Source: Streptomyces pinistramenti | Lineage (GTDB): Bacteria > Actinomycetota > Actinomycetes > Streptomycetales > Streptomycetaceae | Assembly (NCBI RefSeq): GCF_020564935.1 | Contig: NZ_JAJCXB010000021.1 | Span: 53,613-117,612, forward strand | Length of the DNA stretch: 64,000 bases | Direction of reading: 5' to 3' | Shown: one piece after another, positions 42,960 to 54,600 of the stretch | Numbering within the stretch: position 1 is the first letter of the stretch | How the letters are laid out: every line of letters starts with the position of its first letter | Position numbers and translations under genes: made by a program | Notes under the pieces: model-generated | Seen by the model: only the letters and a program-made list of their open reading frames with translations | What the model was told of the DNA's origin: nothing | Database searches by the model: none

Positions 42960-45644
42960 TCAGGGGGCGGGCGCGCGGTCCGGCATGTCGAGTTCGGACA
43001 GGCGCATCAGGGCATCGGCGTCCGGTGAGGCGAGTTCGGACACCCGCATCGCCTGGCGTTCGGTCATCTCCTGGAACACCTGGCGCGCGGTACGGCCGTT
43101 GCCGAACCTGACGTTGCGCGGAATCGACGCGAAGTGCCCGGACAGCGCGCGCCTGGCGTCCTCGCTGAGCCGGTACGCATGGCGCTCGGCGTGGTGCTCC
43201 ACGATGTGCACCAGCTCGTCGGACGTGTAGTCCTCGAACAGCAGCGTGCGCGAGAAGCGGGAGGACAGGCCGGGGTTGGAGCCGATGAAGCGGTCCATGT
43301 CGTCCGGGTAGCCGGCCGCGATGACCACCACCTCGTCGCGCTGGTCCTCCATCAGCTTGACCAGCGTCGCGATGGCCTCGGTGCCGAAGTCGTTGCCGGC
43401 CACGGCGGGCGCCAGCGAATATGCCTCGTCGATGAACAGCACGCCGCCGCGGGCCCGGTTGAACGCCTCGATGGTCTTCGGACCGGTGTGCCCGACGTAC
43501 TCGCCGACCAGGGCGCTGCGGTCCACCTCCACCAGATGTCCGACGGCCAGCAGCCCGAGCGCCTTGAGGAGCCTGCCGTACAGCCGGGCGACGGTCGTCT
43601 TGCCGGTGCCGGGGTTGCCCGCGAACACCAGATGGCGGCTCAGCGGCGGCGCGGGCAGCCCGGCCTCGCGCCGCCTGCGGACCGTCTGCATCAGCTTGAC
43701 CATGCCGCCGACATCGCTCTTGACCCGTTCCAGGCCCACCAGTTCGCCCAGCTCGGTCAGCAGGTCGTCCAGCGACTCCGGCTCCTCCTCCGGGGCGCCC
43801 TCATCGGCCAGCTCCCTGTCGGCGGACGCCTCGTCGCCGTCCGCTTCGCCCGTCGCGGCCGCCGGGGCGCCGACGGCACCGGGCCTGCCGGGCGCGCCCG
43901 GCCCGGCTCCGGCGGCGGCCGACGACGGCAGCACCGCCGTCTCCACGCGGTGGGCGGCGCAGTCCTCGAAGACCGGGGCCGCGGCCTCGGCGGTCCCCAC
44001 GTCCTGCGCGCAGTCGAAGACCCGGCAGCCGCGGAAGAGCGGATCGGCCCGCTCGCCGATGTGCAGGGCGGGGAAGGTGCTGCCGCGGACGTCGCAGTAT
44101 TCGAAGGTGCCGCCCGCGTCGTCGCCGACGAGGATGCCGTTCTTGCCCGTGGTGTCGATCCGTACGCCGCTGACCTGGCAGTCGGTGTCCTTCCACAGCA
44201 CCAGCGCGGTGCCGCCCGCCCGGAACACGCCGCCGCCGTCCATCCGCAGCCGGGCGCCGGTGGCGACGGTCACCCCGGCGCTGCCGACGTCCGCGACGCG
44301 GGTGCCGGTCAGCCGGGCACGGGCGCCAGGACCCAGCTCGACGCCGCTCCTGCGCTGCCCGGTGACGGTGGTCTCGGACAGCTCCGACTCCTCGCCGGAC
44401 AGCAGGCGTACGCCACTGTCACCGCCGTCCACGCGGCACCCCTTGAGTACCACCGCGCCGCCCATCGCCACCTGGACGCCGCACATCGCGGCGCCGCCGA
44501 ACGTGGTGTCATCGGCCTGCGCGCGGGCCTCGTCCACCACGGCCAGCGCATGCTCGTCGGTGCCGGCCACCCGGCACCCGGTGAAGGTGCCCTGCGCACG
44601 CTCGCCGAGGTGCAGGGCGCTGAACCCGGAGCCCGACACCGAGCAGTCGGCCATCCGCAGTGCGCTGTCGCCCAGCGCCAGCGCGCCGTTGGCGGCGGGC
44701 GACACGATGCGGCAGTCGTGCGCGGTCAGCCGGGCCGCGCCGCTTGAGGCCAGCGCGCTGCCGCCGGCCGACACCACCCGGCAGCCCGTGAGACCGACCC
44801 GCGCTTCGTGCTCGGCCTGTACGCCGGTGGCCGCCGCGCCCTCGATCCGACAGTCGTCCAGGACGACCTGGGAGCCGTCCTGGGCCAGCAGCCCGTTGCG
44901 GCCCGGCCGGATCAGCCGCGCGTCGCGCACCGCGAGCCGGGATGCGCCGCGGGCCCGCAGCGCCGACCCCGAACTCGCGGTGATCCGCAGCCCGTCGGCC
45001 ACCACCCGGGCGGTGCCCGACAGCACCACGCCGATGCCGTCGACGGCATCGATCGTGCCGTCCTCGATGCGGGCCCTGGCGTCGCCGCTGACGTGCAGCG
45101 CCGCGTGCCGCGCACCGTGCAGCCGGGTACGCCGCCACACCAGCACGCCGCCCGTGGTGGGATCCCGCAGGTCCTCCACCAGGTCGGCGGAGAGGTCGCC
45201 GCGCAGCGCGTCGAGCGCCCCGGCGTCCGCGTCCGCGGTGTCGGTGGCCGCCGCGCCCGAGCCGTCCTGGCCCGCCCCGTCCGGCCGGCCCAGCACCTCG
45301 ACCCGGCCGTGGGTCAGCGCACAGTCCTCCAGGACCAGGCCCGCCGCGTCCTCGACGCGCACCAGCGCCTGGGCGGGATCGGCGCCGTGCAGCGTCAGTT
45401 GCCGCACCGCGCAGTCCGGCGCCGCGACGCTCAGCGCGGGCCCCTGCGACGGCCGGATGACGACGGTGCCAGGGCCCTGCTCGGGCACCAGCACCACCCG
45501 GCGCTCCAGCCGTACGTTCTCCGGGTATTCGCCCGGTGCGACGGTGACCGCGGCGCCCGCGGGGACGGCGGCGACCGCGTCGGAGATCGTCCGGTAGGTC
45601 CCCCGTCCCCGGGCGGCGACGCGGTACACGGCGGGGTTCGTCAT
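42960..45644 (-). CDS. beta-helix plus CbbX/EccA-type AAA+ ATPase
   Basis: An 894-aa protein. Residues ~15-560 are a right-handed parallel beta-helix built of ~23-residue turns (for example GTRVADVGSAGVTVATGARL), a fold usually found in extracellular or carbohydrate-related proteins. After a disordered acidic linker comes a CbbX/SpoVK-type AAA+ domain: Walker A GNPGTGKTTVARLYG (~675), Walker B GVLFIDEAYSLAP (~733), and the arginine-rich sensor region SRFSRTLLFEDY. EccA of ESX systems has the same ATPase type with a TPR N-terminus; here the beta-helix takes its place. It starts inside the stop codon of the giant protein (ATGA overlap at 45641-45644), so the two are translationally coupled and probably work together. 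Confidence 0.88.
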   Translation of the reverse strand: MTNPAVYRVAARGRGTYRTISDAVAAVPAGAAVTVAPGEYPENVRLERRVVLVPEQGPGTVVIRPSQGPALSVAAPDCAVRQLTLHGADPAQALVRVEDAAGLVLEDCALTHGRVEVLGRPDGAGQDGSGAAATDTADADAGALDALRGDLSADLVEDLRDPTTGGVLVWRRTRLHGARHAALHVSGDARARIEDGTIDAVDGIGVVLSGTARVVADGLRITASSGSALRARGASRLAVRDARLIRPGRNGLLAQDGSQVVLDDCRIEGAAATGVQAEHEARVGLTGCRVVSAGGSALASSGAARLTAHDCRIVSPAANGALALGDSALRMADCSVSGSGFSALHLGERAQGTFTGCRVAGTDEHALAVVDEARAQADDTTFGGAAMCGVQVAMGGAVVLKGCRVDGGDSGVRLLSGEESELSETTVTGQRRSGVELGPGARARLTGTRVADVGSAGVTVATGARLRMDGGGVFRAGGTALVLWKDTDCQVSGVRIDTTGKNGILVGDDAGGTFEYCDVRGSTFPALHIGERADPLFRGCRVFDCAQDVGTAEAAAPVFEDCAAHRVETAVLPSSAAAGAGPGAPGRPGAVGAPAAATGEADGDEASADRELADEGAPEEEPESLDDLLTELGELVGLERVKSDVGGMVKLMQTVRRRREAGLPAPPLSRHLVFAGNPGTGKTTVARLYGRLLKALGLLAVGHLVEVDRSALVGEYVGHTGPKTIEAFNRARGGVLFIDEAYSLAPAVAGNDFGTEAIATLVKLMEDQRDEVVVIAAGYPDDMDRFIGSNPGLSSRFSRTLLFEDYTSDELVHIVEHHAERHAYRLSEDARRALSGHFASIPRNVRFGNGRTARQVFQEMTERQAMRVSELASPDADALMRLSELDMPDRAPAP

Positions 45645-48600
45645 CCTGTGCTCTCCTGCGGGGGGTGCGGGTCCTGCGGGTCCTGCTTCGCGGCGGCGTC
45701 CGGCTGCCGCCAGTCCGGCGGGTTGTCGGCGCGCAGCGTGGGCGTGATGATCAGGCCGCCGAGCATCTTGTCGGCGAACTTGCTGATGCCGCCCACCAGG
45801 AAGAGGTCGGTGAATCCCTGCCGGTGGTAGAACCGGCCCGCCATGCTGTGCTGGAGCGCGGTCTTCGCCGCGCCCATGCTGATGCCGCCCACCAGTCCCG
45901 ACGCCATGCCGATGCCGCCCTCGGTGAGCGCGTCGGTGCCGGACAGGTGGACGACGTTGCCGTCTGCGTCGTACACGCCGAAGATGGCGGATCCCGCGGC
46001 TCCGGAGACGAAGCCGGAGACCAGACCCGAGGTGATGCCCACGCTGAAATCGTACGTGCCGGCCCGCCAGCGGGTGACCTTCTCGTTGCCCGCCCACTCC
46101 GACGCCCAGGTGTCGTCGCTGTGCGGCGGCCGGGCGAAGGGCCGGCCCGAATCGAGGTTGCCCACGCCGGTCTTGAGGGCGCCGCCGCGGCCCGCCATGC
46201 CGTGCAGCCCGGTCACCCCGATCTTGACCGTGGAGCCGACGGCGGCGCCGAACGCGGCCTTGGCGACATCGGTCCAGGTGAAGTCGCGGCCGGAGATCTC
46301 CGCGGCGATGGCGTTGACGATCAGGCCGACGACGAAGTCCAGGGTGAACTCCTGGGCGAACTCCACCAGCATCTGGGTGCCGGCCTTCTGCACGAACGGC
46401 GTGTACAGCGACTCACCCGCCGTGTGCCCGGACCACTGGGAGCGGTTCGGCTCGCGCAGCATCCGGCTGTTGCCGCGGAACTCCGTGAGCCAGCCGCGGA
46501 AGTCGTTCTCCCGGCCGACCAGCGTCATCCTGCCGAAGCTGTCGCGTTCCCACACGTAGCCGGACATGGTCCGCTCGGAGAGCAGCGTGTGGCCGTCGGC
46601 GCCGCCGAAGCGCCGCCACTGCTTGTTCCACTCGTCGGACTCCAGGAAGGTGCCGTCGTCCAGCCGCGTCCTGGTGCGGACGGCGCCGCCGGCCTCGAAC
46701 TCCTTCCACTCGCCTGCGGTGTGCGTCCCGGTGGGGGTCTCCTGGTACTCGCGCACCCGTACCGGGGTGTCGCCGAGCAGGTCCTGGAAGGCGGAGCCGG
46801 ACTTCGGGGCCGCGGGGATCTCCTGGATCACCTGGCCGTCGGCGCCGCCGACATGGTCGCTCCAGCGCGCGCCCGGCTGCCAGTCGCCGAGACGGTTGCC
46901 CGCCGCGTCGGTCCAGGTGCGCACCCGGTCGCCTGGGCCGCCGCCGAACTCCATGAGGTGGCCGTCCTTGTCGACCTTGTTCCAGTGCCAGGCGGTCGGC
47001 GCGCCGTCCTCGCCCGCCACCCGCCAGGCGTCGACGTGCGTGCCGTCGCCCAACAGGCGGTGGTCGCGGACCAGTTGGCCCGCCGCGTCGAAGTCCTGGT
47101 AGGACGCCGCGTCCCAGTAGCGTCCGGTGCCGCCGCCGGCCGACCGGACGCGTACCCCGCGCTCGCCGGTCGCCGCGTCCACCCACGCCACCTTCGCCGA
47201 ACCGGCGGGTCCTTCCGCGGTGATGGTCCGGTCGAACGTGCCGTCGGCGCCGCTCGGCCAGCTGTCCTTGCGTCCGACGATCGAGCCCTGGTGGTCAAAG
47301 CGGGTCCAGTCGCCCCCGGTCCTGATGTCGGCCCGGCCGATCGCCGCGCCGGCGCCGTCCGTGGCCCCTTCGGGCCGCGGCGGGTGGCGGTACTCGACGA
47401 CCGTGCCGTCCGCGAACCCCTCCCGGATGACGTGCCATTCCTGCCCGCCGGTGCCGGAGCCCGCGGGGTGCGGGGTGTACCAGTCGCCGCCGGGCGGGTC
47501 GACGGTGTGCCGGTCCTGCCAGCGCAGCTCGCCGTGCCCGGTGCCGGCCGGTGATTCCCGGAAGTCCCCGGGGCGGAACGTGCGGTGCCCCTGGAGCCCG
47601 CCCTCCCCTTCCGACCAGGGCAGGTAGCCGTCCTGCGCCCGTACGTTGGCGGGCAGCGGCACGTCGCCCACGGTCAGTGTCGCGCCGTGGGACAGCGGGC
47701 GGGTGCCGCGGACGATGCTGCCGTCCATGGCGATGTCCAGGGTCGAGGAGTCCCGCCCGACCAGCCGCACGCCGCTGCTCGTCGGCGCGGCGGCGCCGGC
47801 CGGGGTGTGCTTCCAGGTGTGCAGCTGGAAGCCGCTGTCGGACGTCAGCCAGTCGGCGTTGCCGAAGGTGTGCCCGTCGACCGTGGACAGCAGCCGCCGC
47901 GTCCAGACGGGCGGCCGCTGCTCGGTGACGCGGTGCGTCTCCAGGAACCCGCCGTCCTCGATGACCTTGCCCGAACCGTTCTCCTTGCCGTGCGCCGAGT
48001 ACGACACCCAGTCGCGCTTGAGCGTCCCGTCGGCGTCCATCGCGAACTGGAGGTAGCGGCGGTTGTCGTCGGGCAGGTGGAAACGGCCGAACTTCTCGTG
48101 GACGAGATCCGTCGCGCCGGTACGGGGGTTGGTCATGGTGTCGGTCCAGCCGCGGCCGGGGCTCCAGCTGCGTGAACCCTGCGCCAGGTGCTGGTGGTCC
48201 GCGTCGTAGCGGTGCCAGGTGGTGGCGTCGCCGCCGAAGCCCTGGGTGAGCGGGCTGCGGTCCAGATCGGCCAGTACGTGGCCGCCGTCGGGGTTCTCCC
48301 GCCAGTGCCGCACCCGCACGCCGTCGGCCATGTCGAACCAGCTCCGGCCGCTCTCGCCGAAGTGCCGGCTGCCGTGGCGGCCCGCGGTGCCGTCGGGCAG
48401 CACCTCGTTCCAGTCGGTGCGCTGATGCGTGAAGCGCCCGAACGTGGCCGTGCCGGTGGGGCGGTGGGCGTCGAGGAAGCCGCCGCCCGGCAGCGGCCTG
48501 CGCTCGAAGACCTCGGCGCCGCTGTGGCTCAGGAGCTGCACCCGGCCGTTGCCCAGGCCCTTGTCGGCGATGGTGCCGGAGTCGAACCAGGAGGTGGTGG

Positions 48601-51600
48601 CGCCGGAAGCGCCGGCCGACGTGTCGCTGCGGGCCGGGGTGATCCGGTGCCAGGTCGCCTTGGCGGCGTCGTCGGCCGACGCGGCGGGGAAGTCCAGCTC
48701 GAAGGCGTGGCCCTGCTTCACCGTGCCGTTCTCGACGACGTTGATCCGCATCGAGTGCAGGCTGCCGTCGGCCCGGTAGGTGGTGAACTCGCCCTGGTGC
48801 AGCGGCCCGGAGCCGTCGACGCGGAAGCCGCCGTCGGCCTGCCGGGTGACGACGGTGCCGGCCTGGGACAGGTTCGCGTCCAGCAATCGGCCGGAGTTGT
48901 CCGGCAGGAAGCGGGTGCCCACCGCGTCGGAGAGCTGCACGGCGTCGTACAGCGGGTGGCCGTCGCCGCCGGACACGTGGAAGGTGGTGCCGTCGACGGT
49001 GACGTGGTGCGTCAGCCCGCCGTTCTCGTCGAAGAGCCGGAAGCCGCCGTCGGCGCCCTCGACGCGGAAGCCGCCGTCGGGGCGGAGGGTGGCCGTGAGG
49101 CCGTCGGCCCGCTGGAGGTCGGTGTCCAGGACGTCCAGGGCGCCGTGCTCGTACACCCGCAGGGACTGGCCGGCCGTGGTGGTGCCCGGTGCGTCCTGGA
49201 GGCGCGTGGCCCGGAATTCGAGCGTGCCCGAACCGTCGAAGACCCGCACCGTATGGGAGTCCGTCACGCGGAAGCCGTCGCCGTGCGCGGCCACTTCGGT
49301 ACCCGGCACGGGGCGGCCGTCCGGCGCGTGCAGCGGCCCGGTGGGGGCGGGGGAGCCGGCCGGAGGCCCGTGGAGGAAGCCGACCGTCTCCGAGCCGTCG
49401 GCCAGCCGGAAGGCGTCGGCGGTGTGGCGGCCGGTGGCGTCGAAGACCTGGTGCCCTTCGGCCGTCTCGACGCGGAGGCCGTCGCCGTACGGGGAGACGG
49501 ATGCGTCCGGCACCGGCGAACCGTCGGTCGAGACGACCCGCGCCCCGTCACCGAAGGTGCCGTCGGGCGCCGTGTGCACGAACCGGAACTGCGTCATGCC
49601 GTCAGGGCCGGTCAGCCGCAGGTCCCTCCCGATGGGCCCGCCGCCGGGGACGGTCTCCTGCGGCGGGTGCGGCGTCTCGTGCGTGGTGGGGGCGGGTGTG
49701 CTCTGGTGCGGCAGGTCCGGTGTCCGGTGGGGTGCGGGCACGCCGGCCTGCTCCAGCGACTGCATCTCGTACGAGGGGCCGCCGGCAGGCCGGGAGTGGT
49801 GCGAGGCGCCGCCGAGGAGGCGGGGGCGTTCCTTGAGTGAGGTGTTGAGGAGGTCGTCGAGTGTGGTGGCGACTTCGTCGGGGTTCATGCCGTGGGCGCG
49901 GAAGGCGTTCTTGGCGTCGTTGAGGTGGGCTGTGGCGTTGTCGAGGTCGGTGCGTGTCTGTTCGCCGATGGCGGGTCCGCGGGAGGAGCCGTCGATGCGG
50001 GTGCCTTCGGTGTCGAAGCGCAGTTGGGCGTGGTCGAGTTCGGCTTGTGCGTGTTGGATGTCGTTCCAGGCGTCCATGCGGGCGTGGACGATGGCGTCGG
50101 TGTCGCCGGGTTTGCGGAAGACGTCGGCTCTGGCGGCGGATTCCCTGGCCCAGATGGCGTCGAGTTCGGCTCCGGTGGGTCGGCTCCCGGTGCCGGGTGT
50201 GGGGGTGTCGGGCTTGCCCTTCCAGCTTTCCGGTGTGGGGAGGTTCGCGAACTCCTCGGCGTTGTGCAGGACATGGCCGCGCAGATCGGCGGCGATGTGG
50301 GTGAATCCGGTGCCGCTCCAGCTCTTTTCGAGCAGTTTTGTGCCGGCGGGGTCGGTGAATGCCAGGCCGACGGTGTTGCGTTCGGGCTGGTGGGTGACGG
50401 TGATGGTGAGGTCGTCGGCGTATCCGGGCTTGCTGACGGTGGTCGTGTGGACCAGCCCGTCCTGGCTGACCGCGGCATGCGCGGTGACGTTCTCGAAGCC
50501 GTTCCAGCGGCCCAGTGACTCCGGTGCGAAGGCCCGGCCGAAGTCGTCGAACGCGGTGCCCGACGGCAGACCCGGCCACTCCGCCTTGATCACGGAGGCG
50601 AAGTCGTCGGGGGAGATGGCCTCGGCGCGTACCGGAACGACCGTCAGGCCGCTCTCGATCCGGGGTTCGCCGGTGCGGACCAGCGTGGTGGGGGCGAGAG
50701 TGATCTCCCACTGGTCGGGGCTGCGCGGGGGCGGGTCGCCCGCGCCCACCTCGTAGTGCGGTGGGTAGGACATGGCCAGCTTGCCGTGGTCGGCGGGCAC
50801 CTCGATCTCGAAGACGACGCGGTTGCTCAGCACGCCGTTCTTGGCCCACTCGGGCTGGAAGTCGAAGGTGTTGGACGTCGAGATCGGCAGCCGCTCGATG
50901 AAGACGTCGGCCTGCTGGCTCGCCGGGTCCATGGAGACGCCGCGGTAGACGGTGAGCTGCTTGTTCGGGCCCGAGAACTGCAGGTCCTGGGTGATGCGGT
51001 GGAAATTCTGGACCTTGGTGAGGAGGCTGCCGCCCTCCAGTGCACTGGGGTTGACGAATCCGCCGAAGCCGCGCTTGGAGGTGAAGGCACCCCCGATGAC
51101 GTCCCGCATCAGGGCGGAGACCTCGGGCTTGGCGACCGCGTGGCCCAGATGGATGCGGGCCACATCGATGAGCGACCCCCAGTTCTCGGCGGCCTTTCCG
51201 CTGAGCCCGGCGGCGGGGGGCGGCGGTGTGGTGTGCGGGGCGGGGGCCGTCGGCGCGTCGTGGAAGGCGCCGGACCACGTGTAGTGCTGCGGGCCCGTCG
51301 GGGAGGCGATGGTGAGGGTGTCGCCGTCGATCTTGACGGGCCAGTGGTGGCCCGCCGAGTCCAGGGGGGCGGCGGTGGACTTGCCGAGCTTGGACTGGGT
51401 GCTGATCGTCGAGCCGTCGAAGGGGCCGCCGCGCAGGACGATGTCCTCGCCGGTGAGGCTGAGCCCGAGGCCGCGGGAGTAGTGCCAGCTGCGGACGGGG
51501 CTGCCGCCGGGGGCATCCAGCTGCTGGACGGTGAACTGCCGGTCGGCGGGCCCGCCGTGGACCACGAGGTGGTCCGCGGCGGCGGCGTCCAGGACCTGGG

Positions 51601-54600
51601 GGGCCTCGCCGCGCGGCGCGTGCACCACCGCACCGTCCAGACCCGGGATCTCCTTGTCGAACCGGCCGAGACTGCGCCCGGCACCTGCGCCGGAGGCGCC
51701 GCCGAGGAGGCGGGGGCGTTCCTTGAGTGAGGTGTTGAGGAGGTCGTCGAGTGTGGTGGCGACTTCGTCGGGGTTCATGCCGTGGGCGCGGAAGGCGTTC
51801 TTGGCGTCGTTGAGGTGGGCTGTGGCGTTGTCGAGGTCGGTGCGTGTCTGTTCGCCGATGGCGGGTCCGCGGGAGGAGCCGTCGATGCGGGTGCCTTCGG
51901 TGTCGAAGCGCAGTTGGGCGTGGTCGAGTTCGGCTTGTGCGTGTTGGATGTCGTTCCAGGCGTCCATGCGGGCGTGGACGATGGCGTCGGTGTCGCCGGG
52001 TTTGCGGAAGACGTCGGCTCTGGCGGCGGATTCCCTGGCCCAGATGGCGTCGAGTTCGGCTCCGGTGGGTCGGCTCCCGGTGCCGGGTGTGGGGGTGTCG
52101 GGCTTGCCCTTCCAGCTTTCCGGTGTGGGGAGGTTCGCGAACTCCTCGGCGTTGTGCAGGACGTTGCCCTGGAGGTCGGCGGCGATGTAGCGGAACCCGT
52201 CGCCGCTCCAGCTCTTGTCGAGCAGCTTGCTGCCACCTGCGTCGGTGAACGTCACCGCGACGGTGTTCTTCTCCGGCTGGTGGGTGACGGTGATGGTGAG
52301 GTCGTCGGCGTATCCGGGCTTGCTGACGGTGGTCGTGTGGACCAGCCCGTCCTGGCTGACCGCGGCATGAGCGGTGACGTTCTCGAAGCCGCCGCCCCAG
52401 CGGCCCAGTGACTCCGGTGCGAAGGCCCGGCCGAAGTCGTCGAACGCGGTGCCCGACGGCAGACCCGGCCACTTCTCGCCGATCACCGCGGCGAAGCGGT
52501 CGGGCGTGATCTGTTCGGCGCGTACCGGAACGACCGTCAGGCCGCCTTCGATGCGGGGTTCGCCGGTGCGGATCAGGGTGGTCGGGGGGAGAGTGACCTC
52601 CCACTGCCCGGGGCTCATGATGGGCGGGTCGCCCGCGCCCACCTCGTAGTGCGGCGGGTAGGACATGGCCAGCTTGCCGTGCTCGGCCGGAACATCGATC
52701 TCGAAGACGATGCGGTTGCTCAGCACGCCGTTCTTGGCCCACTCGGGCTGGAACTCGAAGGTGTTGGACGTCGAGATCGGCAGCCGCTCGATGAAGACGT
52801 CGGCCTGCTGGCTCGCCGGGTCCATGGAGACCCCGCGGTAGACGGTGACCCGCTCGTTGGGGCCCGAGAACAGCAGGTCCTGGGTCACCTGGTGGAACTT
52901 CTGCGTCTTGCCCACCAGATCGCTCTTCTCCAGCGCCATCGGGTCGACGAATCCGCCGAAGCCGCGCTTGGAGGTGAAGGAGCCCCCGATGACATCCCGC
53001 ATCGTGGCGGCGATCTCGCTGTTCTTGACGGCCTGGTCCAGATGGATGCGGGCCAGGTCTACGTGCTTGCCCCAGTTCGCGGCGGCGTCCCCGCTGAGCC
53101 CGGCGGCGGGCGGCGGCGGTGTGGTGTGCGGGGCGGGGGCCGTCGGCGCGTCGTGGAAGGCGCCGGACCACGTGTAGTGCTGCGGGCCCGCGGGCGAGGC
53201 GACGATCACGTCGTCGCCGTCGATCCTGGCCGGCCAGCTGTGGCCGGTCGAGTCGAGCAGGGAGCCGGCGGACTTGCTCGTCTTGAGCGTCGAGCCGTCG
53301 AAGAGGCCGCCGTGCAGGACGAAGTCCTCGCCGGCCGGCCGCAGCCCGCCGAGCCTGACGTAGTGCCAGCTGCGGACCGGGTTGCCGTCCGGCGCATCCA
53401 GCTTCTCCACCGTGAACTTCGAGCCCTGGGGGGTGCCGTGCACCTTGAACAGGCTCGCGTCGGCGGCGTTCGTGACCTTCGGGGGATCGGTGCGCGACAC
53501 CGTCAGCAGCACACCGCCCTGGCCCGGGAGTTCCGTGGTGACCGGGGGCCTGCCCCCGGTGCCGCCGGGCAGCCTCGGGCGGGCCTTCAGCGAGGCGTTG
53601 TCCAGCGCCTGGAGCTTCTGCCCGATGTCGTCGGGGTCCAGGCCGTGCGCGCGGAAGCCGTCCTTGGCGTCGGCCAGGCTCTGCTCGGCGGCCTTGAAGT
53701 CGTTCAGGGCCTGCTCGCCGACGGACGGGCCGGTGGACGGGCCGTCCACGCGGGCGCCCGCCAGGTCCAGTTCGTTCTGCGCCAGGTGGTAATCGATCCG
53801 GGCCTGCTGCACCCGCGTCCAGGCTTCCCGGCGTGCCTGGAACGCCGCGGGCGTGTCGCCCGGCTTGCGGAACACGTCGGCCTTGGCGAGCGCCTCCTCG
53901 CGCCACTGCGCGAAGTTGTCCAGCGTGTGGGCCGGCGCCTTGCCCTTGATGTCCCCGCCCGAACCGACGCCGGGGCCGTGCCCGTCGGCGCGCGGAGGAG
54001 CGTGCGGCACGGCGGGGGCCGGGGCGTGCGGGGCGCCCGGACGGATGCCGCCGCCGAGCGGGACGTCGGCCTGCGGGGCCCGTACCGGACCGTGCGGGGC
54101 GATGGCCCCGGCGCCCGGTGCCTCCACGCTGCCGACGGTGTGCGGCAGGGCCGGGGCCGTCGCACCGTCGAGCGAGGGTGTGCCGTGCCCCGGCACACCC
54201 GCTCCGGGCAGGTCCGGCAGCTTCGGCGTTTCCAGGGCGGACGAGCCGGCGCCGACGGCCGGTGCTTCAACGGGGCGGCCGGGCGCGCCCGTTGGCACGT
54301 CGAGTGCGCCGTGGCCGGGGGCCGGCGTGGGCACGGCACGCTCGCCGAGCCCGCTCAGCCCGGCCAGATCGGTGCCGCCGGCCGCGGGCTGCGGGACGTG
54401 CGGTGTGGTGCCGGCTCCGGGCAGGTCCACCCGGCCGCCGGTTCCGTTGACGGCGGGCGGCGGCGCGAGCCGGTCGCCGGTGGCCGGGGGGGTGATGCCG
54501 TGGGTGGCGGGCGGCGGGGCGACGCCGTGCTGGACGGCGGGGGGCGTGATGCCGGTGCTGACGGCCGGGGGCGTGATGCCGTCGGTTGCCGCGGCGGGCG

